Of a stretch of 64,000 nt of DNA, positions 9,615 through 19,815 are shown piece after piece. A model generated the notes under the pieces. The model saw only the letters and a program-made list of their open reading frames with translations, did not search any database and was not told where the DNA came from. The translations under genes and the position numbers were made by a program. Position 1 is the first letter of the stretch; each line of letters starts with the position of its first letter. The DNA is from Rickettsiales bacterium (GTDB lineage Bacteria; Pseudomonadota; Alphaproteobacteria; Methylaequorales; Methylaequoraceae): NCBI GenBank assembly GCA_002691145.1, contig NZHE01000024.1, positions 101,271 to 165,270 of the forward strand, read 5' to 3'.

Positions 9615-12600
9615 TTGATTAAAGTAAACAAGTTAAAAATTTCAGGATTTAAATCTTTCGCATTTCCATCTGAAATTGAAATCCATGACGGTGTCACAGG
9701 CGTAATAGGTCCTAATGGATGTGGAAAATCAAATATTTTTGAAGCTATAAGATGGGTAATGGGTGAAACATCATCCAAAAGCCTTCGTTCAGGATCAATG
9801 GACGAGGTTATATTTAGTGGAACAGAAAAGGTTCCCGCAAAAAATTTTGCAGAAGTAAATATTTATTTAGAGAAATTAGAACAAGATAATAATTCTAATA
9901 GAGAGCAAATTATTATTTCAAGAATATTAGAGAGAGGGGTTGGTTCTTTTTATAAAATAAATAATAAAGATGTTAGGGCGAAAGACGTTTTAGTTTTATT
10001 CTCAGACACAGGAAGTGGACCTCGCTCGAGTTCAATAATCGGACAGGGCAATATAGACCAAATCATTAATTTCAAACCAATTGAAAGAAAGATAATTCTA
10101 GAGGAAGCAGCCGGCACATCAGGATTACAGTCAAGAAGACACGAATCAGAACTAAAATTATCTGCTACCGAAGTTAATTTAGATAGATTATCTGATACTA
10201 TTTTGTCACTGGAGAATCAAGAAAAATCATTAAATAGACAAGCTCGACAGGCTGATAGATATCAAGAAATTACTGATAAAATTAAAAATAATGAATCCAA
10301 ACTTTTATTTCAAGAATGGAATCAATTCGAGTCTGAGCACGACACTTTAATAAAAAAATCAGAGGATCTGAAAAAAAGCTTAGCCTTATCAAATGACAAG
10401 TTAAAAACTTTCGAAAGGAAAAAAAAATCTATCGAATCAAGTTATAATATCTCAAGTGAGAAATTACTAAAACTTGAAAGAGAAGCGCAATTAAAATCAT
10501 CTGAAAAAAATATTTTAATTAATAAAAAAGATTTACTTTCTAACAAAAAGCAAGATATTTTGTACGCCCTGGAAATTATAGAAAAAGACAGTTCAAACGA
10601 AAAAAATAAGATTGTAGAGTTTGAAAGAAAGATTAAGAATATAAAAAATGAAGTTAATAATTTTAACATAGAAAAGTTAAAGACATTATTTAAAAATCAT
10701 CAAACTGAGGAGTTCAAACTTCAGGAAAAATTAAAAGTTTTTGAATCAAGTCTTGCCAATGAAATGCAACTTGTATTGGGTGAAGAATTTAAGCAAGATA
10801 CCATAAAAGAATCTAAAGATTTTTTAGAAAAGAAAAAAAATCAATTATCATTACAAGCAGACGAATTAAGTGCGAAAATTTTGCAATTGAAACAAAATCT
10901 TAAAAATGACAAAACTAATGAATATAAGAAAAAAATTGCAGTTCAGAGAACAAATATTCAAGAAAGACAAAATGAAAGTAATAAACTAAACAATCAGAAA
11001 GAAAAAGAAATCGAAAAATTAAAAAAACATCAGCTTAAAATAGAAAACACGAAGAATAAAATAACAGAGATTAAAACTGAAATAAATACTTTAACTAATC
11101 TAATTAAAAAATTTGATATTAACGAGAATTCAATTTTCAATCTTCTCAAAATAAAAAAAGGTTATGAAAATGCGGTATATTCAGTATTAGAGAATGAGTT
11201 AAGTGCTGATATTAACCAATATAAAAAAAGATGGACTAAAAAAGAGATTGCTAGTTTAGTAGAGGACGACAAAGACTCTTTAAAAAATTATGTACTTGCC
11301 CCCGTTGAATTAGAGGCAATTTTATCTCAATTTATATTATTGAAAAATGATAATCTTGATTTTGATGATAAAAAAATAAAAGTTGGTCAAGTGTTTGTTA
11401 CGAAAAAAGGCAGTTTTAAAAGATGGGATGGATATATAAAAAATAAAAATAATGAAGAAAAAAACTGGTACGATTACAAAGATACAATTAAAAGTTTAAA
11501 TTTTGATTTAGAAAAATACAATAAAGTTCTAATAGAGCTAAATATAGATAAAGAAAAGTGTGAAGAAATAATTAATTCAAATGAGGAGAATACAAATAAT
11601 TTAATATTAAGCATACAGAATTTGAAAAATGATATGGATGAAACAACTAATGCTCAACGAACTTATCAAGAGGAAAGAGCCTCACAATTAAATAGTTTTG
11701 ATAAGTTAAATGAAAACTATAAGTTTTTGAACGAAGAAATTCTATCAATAAATACAGAGTTAAAAAAAATAAGCCAAAACAAAGAGAAATCTATTTCTAA
11801 CGGAAATGGAAATAAAAAAAATAATAGTCTTAGCATAAAATTATCAATTAAAGAGATTCAATCAAAATTAAGTGCAAAAAGAAGAATATTATCTGAACTG
11901 AACGAAAAAATTTTAGGTATGGAAATAAATTTAAAGTATTTAAAGAATGACCTAAAACAGACTGAAAGTTTTAAAGTTCAAGCCGAAGAACAACTTTTGA
12001 ATTTGAAAGAAAGATTTAAAAAATATAGTTATGAAAAAGAAGATCTTTCAAATTCTCCCATCGAGTTAGATAATAAGATTTTAGATCTTAATGAAAAACT
12101 GAAAGATATTGATATAAAGTTCAAAGTGAAAGATTTAGAAGTTGTAAATCTAAAAAAAGAATTAAACCAAATTAATGAAAACATAAAAGAAATTGATTTT
12201 TCAAGGGCTGATAAAAAGACTGACCTAATAAGAAATGAGGAGAATCAAGTCCATTTAAATGAGAAAAAAAATGACTTACGGGGTATAATATTTCAAAGGC
12301 TAAAATGTAATCCAGAGGAGATAACACATAAGTTTGGAATACAAAATAATAATGGTGAATTAATTGAAGATTTAAAAGAAAGCCTAAATAGATTGAATCT
12401 TCAAAGAGAACAGATGGGGCCTGTGAATTTACGTGCAAATATTGAAAAAAAAGAAATAACTAAAAAAATAGAGGAATATGAATTAGAGAAAAATGATTTG
12501 TATCAAGCAATTCAAAAACTAAGACAAGGAATTAGTCAAATTAATAGTGAAGGTAAAAAAAAACTATTAAGTGCATTCGAGGATGTTAATAAAAATTTCG

Positions 12601-13037
12601 CTTATTTATTTGAAAAATTATTTGAGGGTGGTAATGCACGTCTTGAGTTATTAGCTTCTGATGATCCTCTTCAGACTGGTGTAGAAATATTTGCTAGACC
12701 TCCTGGAAAAAAGCTAACAAGTATTAACCTCTTATCTGGTGGTGAGAAAACTCTAACTGCCATAGCTCTAATATTTTCAATTTTTTTAATAAATCCCTCT
12801 CCAATCTGTATTCTTGACGAGGTTGATGCTGCACTTGACGATTCTAACGTAGAAAAATTTTGTCAACTGATGAATGAAATTAAAAATAATACTAGAACAA
12901 AATTCTTAATAATTTCACATCATAAAACAACTATGTCTATGGTAGACAGAGTTTATGGTGTTACAATGAGTCAAAAAGGAATATCTGATATTGTGTCAGT
13001 TGATTTTAGTGACAGTACAAGCTTAAATTCAATATAA
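9615..13037 (+). CDS. smc: Chromosome segregation protein SMC (TTG start)
   Basis: Walker A GPNGCGKSNIFEAIRWVMGE, long coiled coil, C-terminal LSGGEKTLTAIALIFSIF...ICILDEVDAALDDSNV. Confidence 0.97.
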   Translation: MIKVNKLKISGFKSFAFPSEIEIHDGVTGVIGPNGCGKSNIFEAIRWVMGETSSKSLRSGSMDEVIFSGTEKVPAKNFAEVNIYLEKLEQDNNSNREQIIISRILERGVGSFYKINNKDVRAKDVLVLFSDTGSGPRSSSIIGQGNIDQIINFKPIERKIILEEAAGTSGLQSRRHESELKLSATEVNLDRLSDTILSLENQEKSLNRQARQADRYQEITDKIKNNESKLLFQEWNQFESEHDTLIKKSEDLKKSLALSNDKLKTFERKKKSIESSYNISSEKLLKLEREAQLKSSEKNILINKKDLLSNKKQDILYALEIIEKDSSNEKNKIVEFERKIKNIKNEVNNFNIEKLKTLFKNHQTEEFKLQEKLKVFESSLANEMQLVLGEEFKQDTIKESKDFLEKKKNQLSLQADELSAKILQLKQNLKNDKTNEYKKKIAVQRTNIQERQNESNKLNNQKEKEIEKLKKHQLKIENTKNKITEIKTEINTLTNLIKKFDINENSIFNLLKIKKGYENAVYSVLENELSADINQYKKRWTKKEIASLVEDDKDSLKNYVLAPVELEAILSQFILLKNDNLDFDDKKIKVGQVFVTKKGSFKRWDGYIKNKNNEEKNWYDYKDTIKSLNFDLEKYNKVLIELNIDKEKCEEIINSNEENTNNLILSIQNLKNDMDETTNAQRTYQEERASQLNSFDKLNENYKFLNEEILSINTELKKISQNKEKSISNGNGNKKNNSLSIKLSIKEIQSKLSAKRRILSELNEKILGMEINLKYLKNDLKQTESFKVQAEEQLLNLKERFKKYSYEKEDLSNSPIELDNKILDLNEKLKDIDIKFKVKDLEVVNLKKELNQINENIKEIDFSRADKKTDLIRNEENQVHLNEKKNDLRGIIFQRLKCNPEEITHKFGIQNNNGELIEDLKESLNRLNLQREQMGPVNLRANIEKKEITKKIEEYELEKNDLYQAIQKLRQGISQINSEGKKKLLSAFEDVNKNFAYLFEKLFEGGNARLELLASDDPLQTGVEIFARPPGKKLTSINLLSGGEKTLTAIALIFSIFLINPSPICILDEVDAALDDSNVEKFCQLMNEIKNNTRTKFLIISHHKTTMSMVDRVYGVTMSQKGISDIVSVDFSDSTSLNSI

Positions 13038-13042
13038 TTTAG

Positions 13043-13312
13043 ATGGCAGAAAGAAATAATATCGAACAGAAAATAAAGAGTTTTAAGCAGAAAAACAAGA
13101 CTAAAAATAATGAAGTAAAAAAAAACAGTTTTGGTTTTGCATATAAAATTTCCGTTGATTTGATAGCGTCAGTTGTTGTTGGATGTTTGATAGGATTAGG
13201 ACTAGATTCTATATTTAACTCTAAACCAGTCTTTTTTTTAATTTTTTTATTTTTAGGTATTGCGGCGGGTTTCTGGAATATGTATCGTACAATTTTAAAT
13301 TTAGATAAATAA
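13043..13312 (+). CDS. atpI: ATP synthase accessory protein AtpI
   Basis: Two-TM AtpI/AtpZ pattern (GFAYKISVDLIASVVVGCLIGLGLD...FLFLGIAAGFWNMYRT) directly upstream of atpB. Confidence 0.85.
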   Translation: MAERNNIEQKIKSFKQKNKTKNNEVKKNSFGFAYKISVDLIASVVVGCLIGLGLDSIFNSKPVFFLIFLFLGIAAGFWNMYRTILNLDK

Positions 13313-13329
13313 CATTTGTTAACATAAAA

Positions 13330-14070
13330 ATGGCTAGTCCCTTAGAACAATTTGAGATTAAAACAATTATACCAATTGAATTATCTGGTTATGATATCTC
13401 ATTTACAAATTCATCTCTTGCCATGTTAGGATCAATTTTTATAGTTACTTTTGTATTATTTTTAGGATTAAGAAAAACAACTCTTATACCTGGAAAACTT
13501 CAATCGTTTATTGAGCTAAGTTACGAGTTTATAGCTAATATGATTTCAGATAATATTGGTAAAGAAGGTATAAAGTATTTTCCTTTTATATTTACTCTTT
13601 TCTTTTTTATTTTATTAGGTAATTTAGTTGGAATGTTGCCATTTAGTTTTACATGGACAAGTCATATTATTGTAACTTTTGCAATTTCATTTTTCATTTT
13701 TTTAGCAGCTACTTTTATAGCGATTTTCAAACATGGAATCATAAATTTTCTTGCTTTCTTTGCTCCCTCTGGAGTTCCAAAAGTAATGTTATTACTTTTA
13801 GTTCCAATTGAAATAATCTCATATCTTTCAAGACCTGTAAGCTTATCAGTACGATTATTTGCAAATATGATGGCTGGTCATACCTTATTAAAAGTAATTG
13901 GCGGCTTTGTTTTTGTTTTAGGGATTAATACATTTTTGGTCGGTGCTTTAATTCCAGTAACCTTTTTAATTGCATTAACTGGTTTAGAGATAGTGATAGC
14001 TTTTTTGCAGGCTTATGTATTTGCAATTTTAACTTGTTTATATATAAATGATGCAATACATTTACATTAA
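13330..14070 (+). CDS. atpB: F0F1 ATP synthase subunit a
   Basis: PVSLSVRLFANMMAGHTLLKVIGGF and C-terminal helix FLQAYVFAILTCLYINDAIHLH. Confidence 0.97.
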   Translation: MASPLEQFEIKTIIPIELSGYDISFTNSSLAMLGSIFIVTFVLFLGLRKTTLIPGKLQSFIELSYEFIANMISDNIGKEGIKYFPFIFTLFFFILLGNLVGMLPFSFTWTSHIIVTFAISFFIFLAATFIAIFKHGIINFLAFFAPSGVPKVMLLLLVPIEIISYLSRPVSLSVRLFANMMAGHTLLKVIGGFVFVLGINTFLVGALIPVTFLIALTGLEIVIAFLQAYVFAILTCLYINDAIHLH

Positions 14071-14094
14071 ATTTAATTTTTAATAGGAGATATT

Positions 14095-14322
14095 ATGGAT
14101 ATTGAAGCTGCAAAATTGTTAGGTGCTGGAATCGCCGTTCTTGGTGTTATTGGCTCAGGAATAGGTATTGGTAATATTTTTGCAGCATTTATTAATGCTG
14201 TAGGAAGAAACCCAGGTGCTAGAGAGCATGTATTTACAATGACTATGCTTGGTTTTGCTCTTGTGGAAGCCCTTGCTTTATTTGCCCTTATCATTGCATT
14301 GTTACTCCTATTTGTCTTTTAA
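14095..14322 (+). CDS. atpE: F0F1 ATP synthase subunit c
   Basis: 75-aa hairpin protein; GIGIGNIFAAFINAVGRNPGA and VEALALFALIIALLLLF. Confidence 0.97.
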   Translation: MDIEAAKLLGAGIAVLGVIGSGIGIGNIFAAFINAVGRNPGAREHVFTMTMLGFALVEALALFALIIALLLLFVF

Positions 14323-14325
14323 GAA

Positions 14326-14889
14326 ATGTGCTTAAACAAAAAATATATTTTAATTTTTTTATATTTTTTTCCCTTATTTTTAAAAGCTGAAGAATCAAAA
14401 GGAGGAATGCCTCAACTTGATCCTTCATCATATGTTTCTCAAGTTTTTTGGTTAGTTATTTTTTTTACTATTCTATATTTACTAGTTAGTTTTATTTTCT
14501 TTCCAAAAATAATTGATATTAGAGAATATCGAGAGAAAGTCATAAATGATTATATAAAATCAGCAGAAAATTTAAATACTGAAGCTAACGAACTTGAAAA
14601 AGAGATTAAAGATGAAATAGCAGCTTGTGAGAATGAAGTTAACAAAATTATAAAGAAATCTATGGATAGTAGTAAATCCTTTTTTGATGCAGAAATAAAA
14701 GTTGTAAATGGCGAAATTGAAAAAAAAATTGAAAGAGCAACAGAAGAATTAAAAGAAAGAAAAAATGAAATAGAAAATTCTCTATATTTGCATTCCTCAG
14801 AATTATCAAATTTAATGTATAAGAAAATTCTTACTACAGAAAATGCTATAAGTCCTGATGAATTTAAAAAAATATTAAATACAAGCTAG
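14326..14889 (+). CDS. atpG: F0F1 ATP synthase subunit b'
   Basis: GGMPQLDPSSYVSQVFWLVIFFTILYLLVSF typical of alphaproteobacterial b'; between atpE and atpF. Confidence 0.88.
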   Translation: MCLNKKYILIFLYFFPLFLKAEESKGGMPQLDPSSYVSQVFWLVIFFTILYLLVSFIFFPKIIDIREYREKVINDYIKSAENLNTEANELEKEIKDEIAACENEVNKIIKKSMDSSKSFFDAEIKVVNGEIEKKIERATEELKERKNEIENSLYLHSSELSNLMYKKILTTENAISPDEFKKILNTS

Positions 14890-14900
14890 GATAATATATT

Positions 14901-15392
14901 ATGGAATTTTTAAACGATGCAACTATTTGGGTTGCTACCTCATTTATACTGTTTATTCTTCTTGTAATAAAACCAATTTTACGTTCTTCAAATCAGATGT
15001 TGTCTCAAAAATCAAAGCTAATCGAAGACCAAATAAATGATGCGAAAGCAATTAGGGATGAGTCGAAAAAAGTATTAGAAAACTTTAAAAAGGAAAAGCT
15101 TATTACCGATAAGAAGATTATAGAGATGATTGAAAACGCAAAAAAAGAAGCCTTAGATATACAAAATAAAATGAAAAAAAGTCTTTCTGATACCATTAAA
15201 AATAAAGAAAAAACTTGCGAAGAAAGAATAAATCAAGTTAAACAAAAAATAGAAAAAGAAATCTCAAAAAAAATCCTCATCACTGCTAGCAAAGTAACTA
15301 AAGAAAGGATCTTAAAAGATCTTTCTGAACAAAAAGATGAAGAATTAATAAAAAAATCAATTAAAAATGTAGACTTTAAAATTAATGAATAA
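14901..15392 (+). CDS. atpF: F0F1 ATP synthase subunit b
   Basis: N-terminal TM followed by a charged coiled coil; end of the F0 cluster. Confidence 0.88.
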   Translation: MEFLNDATIWVATSFILFILLVIKPILRSSNQMLSQKSKLIEDQINDAKAIRDESKKVLENFKKEKLITDKKIIEMIENAKKEALDIQNKMKKSLSDTIKNKEKTCEERINQVKQKIEKEISKKILITASKVTKERILKDLSEQKDEELIKKSIKNVDFKINE

Positions 15393-16334
15393 ATGGCCGT
15401 TCATACCGTTTTATCTGAAAAAGAAATTAATGAAATTATACGTTCTTACGAAATTGGTTTTTTAAGTAGGTATGAAGGCATTGTTCAGGGTATCGAAAAT
15501 ACAAACTATTTTATTGAAACCTCTGTTAATAAATTCATACTAACAATTTATGAAAAAAGAGTAAATATCCATGATTTACCATTTTATTTTGATTTATTAG
15601 AACACAGTAAGTTCAAAAAAATTAATTGTCCGATTCCTATAAGAAATAGAAATAATAAAAGGTTGCAGAAATTCGATGAAAAATATTTCTCGCTATTTTC
15701 TTTTATTAATGGAGAATGTTTAAATAGATGGGGTCCTAACGTCTGTTTTCACGTGGGTAAAATACTAGGGAAGTTTCACCAAAAAAATAAGTCATTTTTA
15801 AAAAAAAAGTTGAATGATTTTGGCCTAACAAGTTGGACTTCTTTATTCAAGAAATGTAAGAATCAAATGGATTCTATTGTACCGGAATCGTCTGAATTTA
15901 TTACTAGAGAGATTGAATATATTACTAGCAATTGGCCATCAAATCTTCCAGAAGGAATCGTGCATGCAGATTTATTTCCAGATAATATTCTATTTATTAA
16001 TGAAAAAATATCGGGAATTCTTGATTTCTATTTTTCGTGTGTAGACTTTTATATATATGATTTAGCGATTTTAATAAATGCTTGGAGTTTTCAAAATGAA
16101 AAATTTGAAATTGAGAATTTTAAAAGTTTGATCAAAGGGTATCAGTCTGAAAGAGTTATAAACAAAGATGAGAAAAATGCTTTAAATATTTGTCTGAGAG
16201 GGGCATCAATAAGATTTTTACTAACTCGAGCCAATGATTTTATATATAATAAACCCAAAATCGAAAATAAAGATCCAATGAGTTATTTTAAAATCCTACA
16301 ATTTCATCATACAAATTATTTAAAAATAGATTGA
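15393..16334 (+). CDS. thrB: Homoserine kinase (ThrB, APH-fold type)
   Basis: GIVQGIENTNYFIETSVNKFILTIYE, HADLFPDNILFINEKISGILDFYFSC kinase motifs. Confidence 0.93.
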   Translation: MAVHTVLSEKEINEIIRSYEIGFLSRYEGIVQGIENTNYFIETSVNKFILTIYEKRVNIHDLPFYFDLLEHSKFKKINCPIPIRNRNNKRLQKFDEKYFSLFSFINGECLNRWGPNVCFHVGKILGKFHQKNKSFLKKKLNDFGLTSWTSLFKKCKNQMDSIVPESSEFITREIEYITSNWPSNLPEGIVHADLFPDNILFINEKISGILDFYFSCVDFYIYDLAILINAWSFQNEKFEIENFKSLIKGYQSERVINKDEKNALNICLRGASIRFLLTRANDFIYNKPKIENKDPMSYFKILQFHHTNYLKID

Positions 16335-16335
16335 T

Positions 16336-16782
16336 ATGAATAAAGATTTAATTACTGTCTATACAGATGGTGCATGTTCCGGTAATCCTGGACCAGGTGG
16401 ATGGGCTTATATAGTTTTTCAGAAGATAATCGTAAGAAAAGATTCAGGCGGCGAGGTAAAAACTACAAATAATAGAATGGAAATGACTGCTATTATAAAT
16501 GCTTTAAAAATTTTTCGAAAGAATTCCCATATAATCATAAATACTGATAGTAAATATGTTATTAATGGGATTACAAAATGGATTATAAATTGGAAAAAAA
16601 ATAATTGGGTTGGAAGTAATAAAAAAAAAGTAAAAAACTGTGACTTATGGAAAGAACTCGATTATCTTAAAGATAGACATGAAATTAAATGGCAATGGAT
16701 TAAAGGACATAGCGGTGAATATATGAACGAGATGGTTGATAAAATGGCTAGAAAGGAGTCTGAAAAATTACAAAATTTTTAA
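16336..16782 (+). CDS. rnhA: Ribonuclease HI
   Basis: VYTDGACSGNPGPGGWAYIV, TTNNRMEMTAIINAL, WIKGHSGEYMNEMVDKMAR. Confidence 0.97.
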   Translation: MNKDLITVYTDGACSGNPGPGGWAYIVFQKIIVRKDSGGEVKTTNNRMEMTAIINALKIFRKNSHIIINTDSKYVINGITKWIINWKKNNWVGSNKKKVKNCDLWKELDYLKDRHEIKWQWIKGHSGEYMNEMVDKMARKESEKLQNF

Positions 16783-17244
16783 TACTTCGTCAGCTTTGCT
16801 TTTTTCTAGTTCTCCTCCATTATCATCGAAAATTTTCTCTACAATATTATTTCTAATTAACATTGCAAAACGTGATAATCTAACTCCAAGTCCAATTTGT
16901 GTTAAATCCATTTTAAAATCTATTATTTTTGCAAGCTCAGCAAAGGGATCTGAAAGAAAGACAATATCCGTTTCATTATATTTTTTGCCCCATTCGTTCA
17001 TAACAAAAGGATCATTTACGGAGACAAAAAAAATTTTATCTATATTCTTCTTGAAAATCTTATCTTTACTCTTAATGTAACCAGGCAGATGATTTTCACT
17101 ACAGGTTGGGGTAAAAGCGCCAGGAACAGCTACAAGAAGGCAGTTTTTATTTGCGAATAAATCTGAAGCTGAGACTTTTTTAGGACCTGAATCAAACATG
17201 TACAAATCTACATTTGGAAAGGTTTCGTTTATTTTAAGTTTCAT
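16768..17244 (-). CDS. Peroxiredoxin (Prx5/AhpE-like)
   Basis: LVAVPGAFTPTCSENHLPGYI peroxidatic cysteine motif. Confidence 0.93.
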   Translation of the reverse strand: MKLKINETFPNVDLYMFDSGPKKVSASDLFANKNCLLVAVPGAFTPTCSENHLPGYIKSKDKIFKKNIDKIFFVSVNDPFVMNEWGKKYNETDIVFLSDPFAELAKIIDFKMDLTQIGLGVRLSRFAMLIRNNIVEKIFDDNGGELEKSKADEVLKIL

Positions 17245-17248
17245 AATT

Positions 17249-19204
17249 CTATTTTACCAAATTTAAATTTGTTTTTACAGTTTCTTTTGTCAAAATTTCA
17301 GATAAAACTATTCCGTCTAGATTCTTTGGGCCATAAATAATATTAAAAGGTATTCCGTATTTATTATATCTTTTGAGAAAATTCAGTATATTATCATCTC
17401 TTCTAGTCCAATCTGCTTGCATAAGCTTAACGTTATTTTTATTGAAAAAAACTTTTATTTCGTCGGTATCGAGGGTTGTAAGTTTATTAAATTTACAAGT
17501 TATGCACCAATCAGCAGTTATATCTAAGAAAATAATCTCTTTATTGTTAATATATGTATTTAATCTGTTTTCATTAAATTTTTCCCATTGTAAACCTTCT
17601 GAAGGTTTCCTCCAAAAAGAATAGGTTAATAAAAAAGAAACAATTAAAATTAAATATAAAAAAAGGTTCTTGGATTTAATTTTAGATATAAAAACTAAAA
17701 GAGATATAAAGATCAATCCACCTAATATTATAAAATCGACATATACTATACTTGATATTTTGAGTAACCAAAATGACATAAGCAACACCATAATTCCAAG
17801 AATCGCTCTCAAGTTAATCATCCATCCTCCAGGTTTCGGAAAAATATTTATTACTTTAGGTGATAGAATTATTAAAAAATATGGTGAGGCAAAACCAGAA
17901 GCTAACGCTACAAATATTATTATAGTAGAGATATTTTCTTGTGAAAAAGCAAAACTTATTGCTGTACCTAAGAATGGAGCACTGCAAGGAGTTGCCAAGA
18001 TAGTAGCTAGTAATCCAGAAAAAAAGGCGCTGAGATACTCATTTTTACTAGTGATAGAGAATTTTTGATTTAAAGAACTAGGCAGATTTATTTCATAAAA
18101 GCCCATTAAATTTAATGAGAATACAAATAAGATAATTGAGAAGAATAATAAAAACTCTTTACTTTGAAATTGCATGCCCCAACTGACTTCTCTTCCTAAT
18201 TCTTTAAAAAAAATTATTGTAACAGCTAAGACGATAAAGGAACAAAAAATTCCAAATATTGTACTTAGTGAAAGTCTAATCATTTTAAACTGGTTTTCAT
18301 TACTTAAATTAATGAAAGAATATATTTTCAACGAAAGTATGGGAAGCACACACGGCATAAAATTTAATATTAATCCACCAATAAAAGCTAGAAACAAAAT
18401 AGAAGCCAATTTAATCTCACTATTAACTTTTAAGTCGATTATTTTTTCTTCAGAAAAATTCTTACCCGAAATTAAAACAAATAGATTATCTGGCGATTTA
18501 AATTCTTTTGAATCAATTTCTAATTCAAATACTATTTGTCGATTATTAATTGATTTTTTTTTTTTAAGGAAATCAAAATTTGCGTGTAAAAATAAATCAA
18601 CTTCAGAAGAAATATTTTTCTTATTTTCCAACTCTATAATAAATTTATTTCCTCTATTTTTTACCTCTTTCAACTGGAAAAAAATATTTTCTTTAGAGGG
18701 AAGCCTCTTTATAGAATCACTAAGTTTGTTAAGTTTAGAATTGATATTTGTATTTAAAGAAATCTCTTTAGTTTTTATTACGGGAATACAAATTTCCTTG
18801 CAAACTAAATATTCTAATTGAATATCAAAATTCATCGAATTTTGATATTCAAATGTTTCCACTTTAATGGGAAAAATTATTTCTTTTTCATATCCAATAG
18901 TTTCGATGCCTAAATCAAAAAATCTTTGTGGAGTTGGAAAAAGAATCTCTAAATTTTTTATTCTATTGTCGTCAAAATTTATTGTTAAAGGTGCCCCGGA
19001 ATCCCCCGGATTTTTCCAATAGGTTTTCCAACCTTCATCTAGTTTAATAGATATACCAAAAAAAAAAGAATTATCAGATTTTAAGGTATTTTCTTTATCT
19101 AAAATTTCTAAAGAACTATGCTCAGATAATGAGCGTATTTGAGCTTTTAATTCTGAGAAATAGGTTAAAATAAAAAATATTAGAATAATAATCCTTGTCA
19201 TCAA
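17249..19204 (-). CDS. Thiol:disulfide interchange protein DsbD-like (DsbC-like N-term, DsbD TM core, thioredoxin C-term)
   Basis: GLILNFMPCVLPILSLKIYSF, ATILATPCSAPFLGTA, C-terminal DITADWCITCKFNK. Confidence 0.92.
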   Translation of the reverse strand: MMTRIIILIFFILTYFSELKAQIRSLSEHSSLEILDKENTLKSDNSFFFGISIKLDEGWKTYWKNPGDSGAPLTINFDDNRIKNLEILFPTPQRFFDLGIETIGYEKEIIFPIKVETFEYQNSMNFDIQLEYLVCKEICIPVIKTKEISLNTNINSKLNKLSDSIKRLPSKENIFFQLKEVKNRGNKFIIELENKKNISSEVDLFLHANFDFLKKKKSINNRQIVFELEIDSKEFKSPDNLFVLISGKNFSEEKIIDLKVNSEIKLASILFLAFIGGLILNFMPCVLPILSLKIYSFINLSNENQFKMIRLSLSTIFGIFCSFIVLAVTIIFFKELGREVSWGMQFQSKEFLLFFSIILFVFSLNLMGFYEINLPSSLNQKFSITSKNEYLSAFFSGLLATILATPCSAPFLGTAISFAFSQENISTIIIFVALASGFASPYFLIILSPKVINIFPKPGGWMINLRAILGIMVLLMSFWLLKISSIVYVDFIILGGLIFISLLVFISKIKSKNLFLYLILIVSFLLTYSFWRKPSEGLQWEKFNENRLNTYINNKEIIFLDITADWCITCKFNKLTTLDTDEIKVFFNKNNVKLMQADWTRRDDNILNFLKRYNKYGIPFNIIYGPKNLDGIVLSEILTKETVKTNLNLVK

Positions 19205-19251
19205 AATATCTTCTAATTGAAATTAAAAAAAAATACTGTCATAATTTATAT

Positions 19252-19815
19252 ATGAAAAATAAAAATTATTTAACAGGTAATATAATTTGTGCAATTCCAC
19301 AATTAAAGGATATTTTTTTCTCGAAAAGTATTATTTATATAACTCATCACAACAAAAATGGTGCAGTTGGTATCGTCCTAAACTATAAACTTATGAAGAT
19401 TAAAAGCTCAGATATTATTAAAAAGTTAAATTTAGATATAAAAAATACCAGCAACAACTTTTCAATCCATATTGGAGGGCCAATGAATCAGGAAAATGGG
19501 TTTATACTTCATTCTCAGGAATATTTTGAACCCAATACCATTAAAATTACTAAAGATATAAACCTAACTTGCACAAGAAAAATTTTTGAAGATATTGCCA
19601 TGAACAAAGGACCTAAAAAGTATTTTATTTCACTTGGATATGCAGGATGGGGGCCAGGTCAATTAGAGGACGAGCTTATCAAAAATAGTTGGATACACAT
19701 TACAGAAAAGTTAGATTTAATTTTCGATATTGATGCTAGAGATAAATGGGATAAGGCCATTAAATTATCAGGAATTGACTTTTCAAAGTTTATACCAAAC
19801 TCAGGAACTGCATAA
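19252..19815 (+). CDS. YqgE/AlgH family protein
   Basis: LTGNIICAIPQLKDIFFSKSIIYITHHNKNGAVGIVLN, GGPMNQENGFILHS, GYAGWGPGQLEDEL. The likely start is the internal Met at 19252 rather than 19195. Confidence 0.92.
   Translation: MKNKNYLTGNIICAIPQLKDIFFSKSIIYITHHNKNGAVGIVLNYKLMKIKSSDIIKKLNLDIKNTSNNFSIHIGGPMNQENGFILHSQEYFEPNTIKITKDINLTCTRKIFEDIAMNKGPKKYFISLGYAGWGPGQLEDELIKNSWIHITEKLDLIFDIDARDKWDKAIKLSGIDFSKFIPNSGTA

Noticed and set aside
12172-12438. 88-aa minus-strand ORF inside smc (also 10442..10669)
   Set aside because: Antisense to SMC coiled coil; no domain recognised.
18174-18821. 215-aa plus-strand ORF (with 17670..18068 and 17373..17624) opposite the dsbD-like gene
   Set aside because: Antisense to a clearly coding ORF; low-complexity translation with no recognisable domain; expected by chance in AT-rich sequence.
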